A DNA stretch of 64,000 bases from Mermis nigrescens (taxonomy: Eukaryota; Nematoda; Enoplea; Mermithida; Mermithidae): assembly GCA_036768485.1 (NCBI GenBank), contig JAVLUZ010000157.1, forward strand, positions 12,939,011-13,003,010. Reading direction: 5' to 3'. Positions 62,461-64,000 of the stretch are shown in pieces. Positions within the stretch are counted from its first letter, which is position 1; the number at the start of each line of letters is the position of its first letter. The position numbers and the translations under genes are program-made. The notes beneath the pieces are model-generated. The model saw only the letters and a program-made list of their open reading frames with translations, made no database searches and was not told the DNA's origin.

Positions 62461-63852
62461 TGTTCCACTCTTATCACTGCTTCTCCGGGAGTAAGTTACT
62501 TTTCGAAAAAATAAAAAGACTGATTTTGAGGTTACTCAATTCTTTAAAAAATCCAGATTAAATTGATTGTAAAACTGAGTTAGATAAGTCCGGTAACCGA
62601 CCAAAATTTTAAAAACTATATGTTATAACGTTACAGTAAAACTTATAAGGATATCAAACGGTGGCTATTGAGTGTAAAAAGAAGAAAACGGGATAAAAAA
62701 CCTTTTTTGCTATTCATCTTTAAAGAATTGTACAATATAGAAATGTCTCAGTGTTGCTGTAGGAGAGACAAAGTATATTGGGGATAACCAAGTATATTAT
62801 AGATACTCGCTTACGCGCTATCTATGAAAGTTTCTTTGCTGCTTGCGTTCAATGCTATGTTCCAATAACTTCTTTTACACATCTCCAAACTTTCCGTTGC
62901 GATAAAAAGTGTATTCCTCTTTTATCTTTGACTTTTCAATTGTCTTTTCGCCTTTCTGTAAATTACCATACATACTATATGCAAAAAATCAATTATAAAT
63001 GTAGGTGTTTACAATCGAGTATATTTGGCACATAATTTTGATACACTTGCTCTAATGTTATGAATCTATTTCACAACTAACACGTTGTTGAGTATTTCAA
63101 CCAACAACACGAGAAAATATCCGTTTATATCTATTTCACTTTTAAAAATAAACGAATTTTTAGTATCTTGGATAGGATCCAAGGAACATTATGAAACTCA
63201 TTCCGATTTGCCGGAAATGTCTTTCTTCACTGTCAACATGTATACATGCACTAACCAAAACATTCCTTTACTGTACCTTTTGCGTTTTATTGAGCAGTCC
63301 ATTTACCGCTTATGCGAGAATTTTTGTGGGAGTTGAAGAGTTTAGCTTTAGTCTACTTCATTTACTTTTGCGGTTCTCTTCTAAATTTTTCCGCAAGAAT
63401 CAGGCTACGAAAGTGGTTTAAGATTTTGATGCAGTAGTGCGGACTGACAATGGCATACGTCTCCATATGACTCGATATACTGTAGAACATCATATTTACT
63501 GTATTAATTTAACACGAATTTTTTCAAAAACCTCAAAGGTAAATGAAACAGACTATAGATCTCAGAGTGGAAAAATTCGAGATATTCTTGCTTGACTAGA
63601 AACTGTACTTTGACATCGGCTTTATGTTATCATAGTGTTTATACCAATTCTGAGGCCCTGGTCACAAAAGTTTCATTGATCTGGCCCTCAAACAACTATA
63701 CTTTACATGCTTGTGCCTATGGCGGACAGCCTAAGTCGTGCAATATCCACTTTTTGTGCACAAAATATTGTTTTTTACGTGCGTGTCCACCGTTTAAGGC
63801 TCAAAGAGGGCGCCTGATCTAAATTAATTGATAACGAATATTTGCTGACCAG
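62461..63852. other. Intergenic, no gene accepted
   Basis: Several short open stretches on the + strand (62778-63035, 63085-63421) lack splice support and codon bias. No assignable repeat beyond fading GTGTAAAA words. Confidence 0.4.
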
Positions 63853-63916
63853 CAAAGCTTGACTGACTCCAATGCATCGGCCGTCCGCTTTTCCATCTCC
63901 ATCGCTTTTCCGTTAG
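63853..63916 (+). CDS. Candidate orphan exon at the right edge
   Basis: The acceptor-like TTTGCTGACCAG| and the donor CCGTTAG|gtaaac bound 64 bases that are richer in G+C than the surroundings. One frame is open (QSLTDSNASAVRFSISIAF). It may belong to a gene that continues beyond the window. Confidence 0.25.
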
Positions 63917-64000
63917 GTAAACCGAAGACAATTGCGGGTCAGAAGTTTACAATACTCGGAATCACTATTCTTTGATATTTCATCCAACATCTGCATTTCA

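Overview
This is a eukaryotic, AT-rich, intron-rich and repeat-rich window. The organism is an animal. The evidence is a TMEM242 orthologue, two claudin-like four-pass membrane proteins and GT-AG introns of several kilobases, with mariner, RTE-type LINE and hAT-type elements around them. The TACCTAC-rich and GTACAT-rich intergenic DNA looks arthropod-like, perhaps insect, but that is only an inference. No bacterial operon, CRISPR array, tRNA or rRNA was found. Only about 3.7 kb is convincingly protein coding; nearly everything else is intron or decayed mobile DNA.

Layout of genes. (1) 3058-13864, + strand: a four-exon gene for TMEM242, a mitochondrial inner-membrane ATP-synthase assembly factor. 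Its introns carry a dead mariner, three hAT-like MITEs, a dead RTE LINE and two long (TA)n arrays. (2) 24444-32799, + strand, and (3) 44717-49180, + strand: two three-exon paralogues of 230 and 232 aa. Each has four membrane spans, a W...GL...C...C first-loop signature and a C-terminal T-S-V PDZ ligand. They are probably tandem duplicates of a claudin/PMP22-type junction gene. Their last intron is shared, but their first intron differs in position and phase. (4) 54431-60429, - strand: a gene of about ten exons for a coiled-coil protein of roughly 470 aa that I do not recognise. It has one apparent 1-nt frameshift and one possible GC-AG intron. Several splice-bounded short open segments (14.9, 19.2-19.5, 20.6, 21.5, 23.3, 44.0 and 63.9 kb) may be exons of further genes.

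Layout of repeats. At least six families of short non-autonomous elements recur. Several have exact or near-exact 8-bp target-site duplications and so behave like hAT MITEs; I call them HAT-A, B, C, E and F. MITE-D has ACATGTAAC ends. A second class is foldback-like: long inverted arms built of short tandem repeats, at 0.45-1.87, 25.87-27.01, 27.07-28.14, 30.95-32.01, 40.42-41.72 and 51.67-53.60 kb. The two at 25.9-28.1 kb share termini, and each is flanked by its own 9-bp direct repeat, which makes a coherent and possibly undescribed foldback family. MITEs have then landed inside the foldback arms, so the order of insertion can be read.
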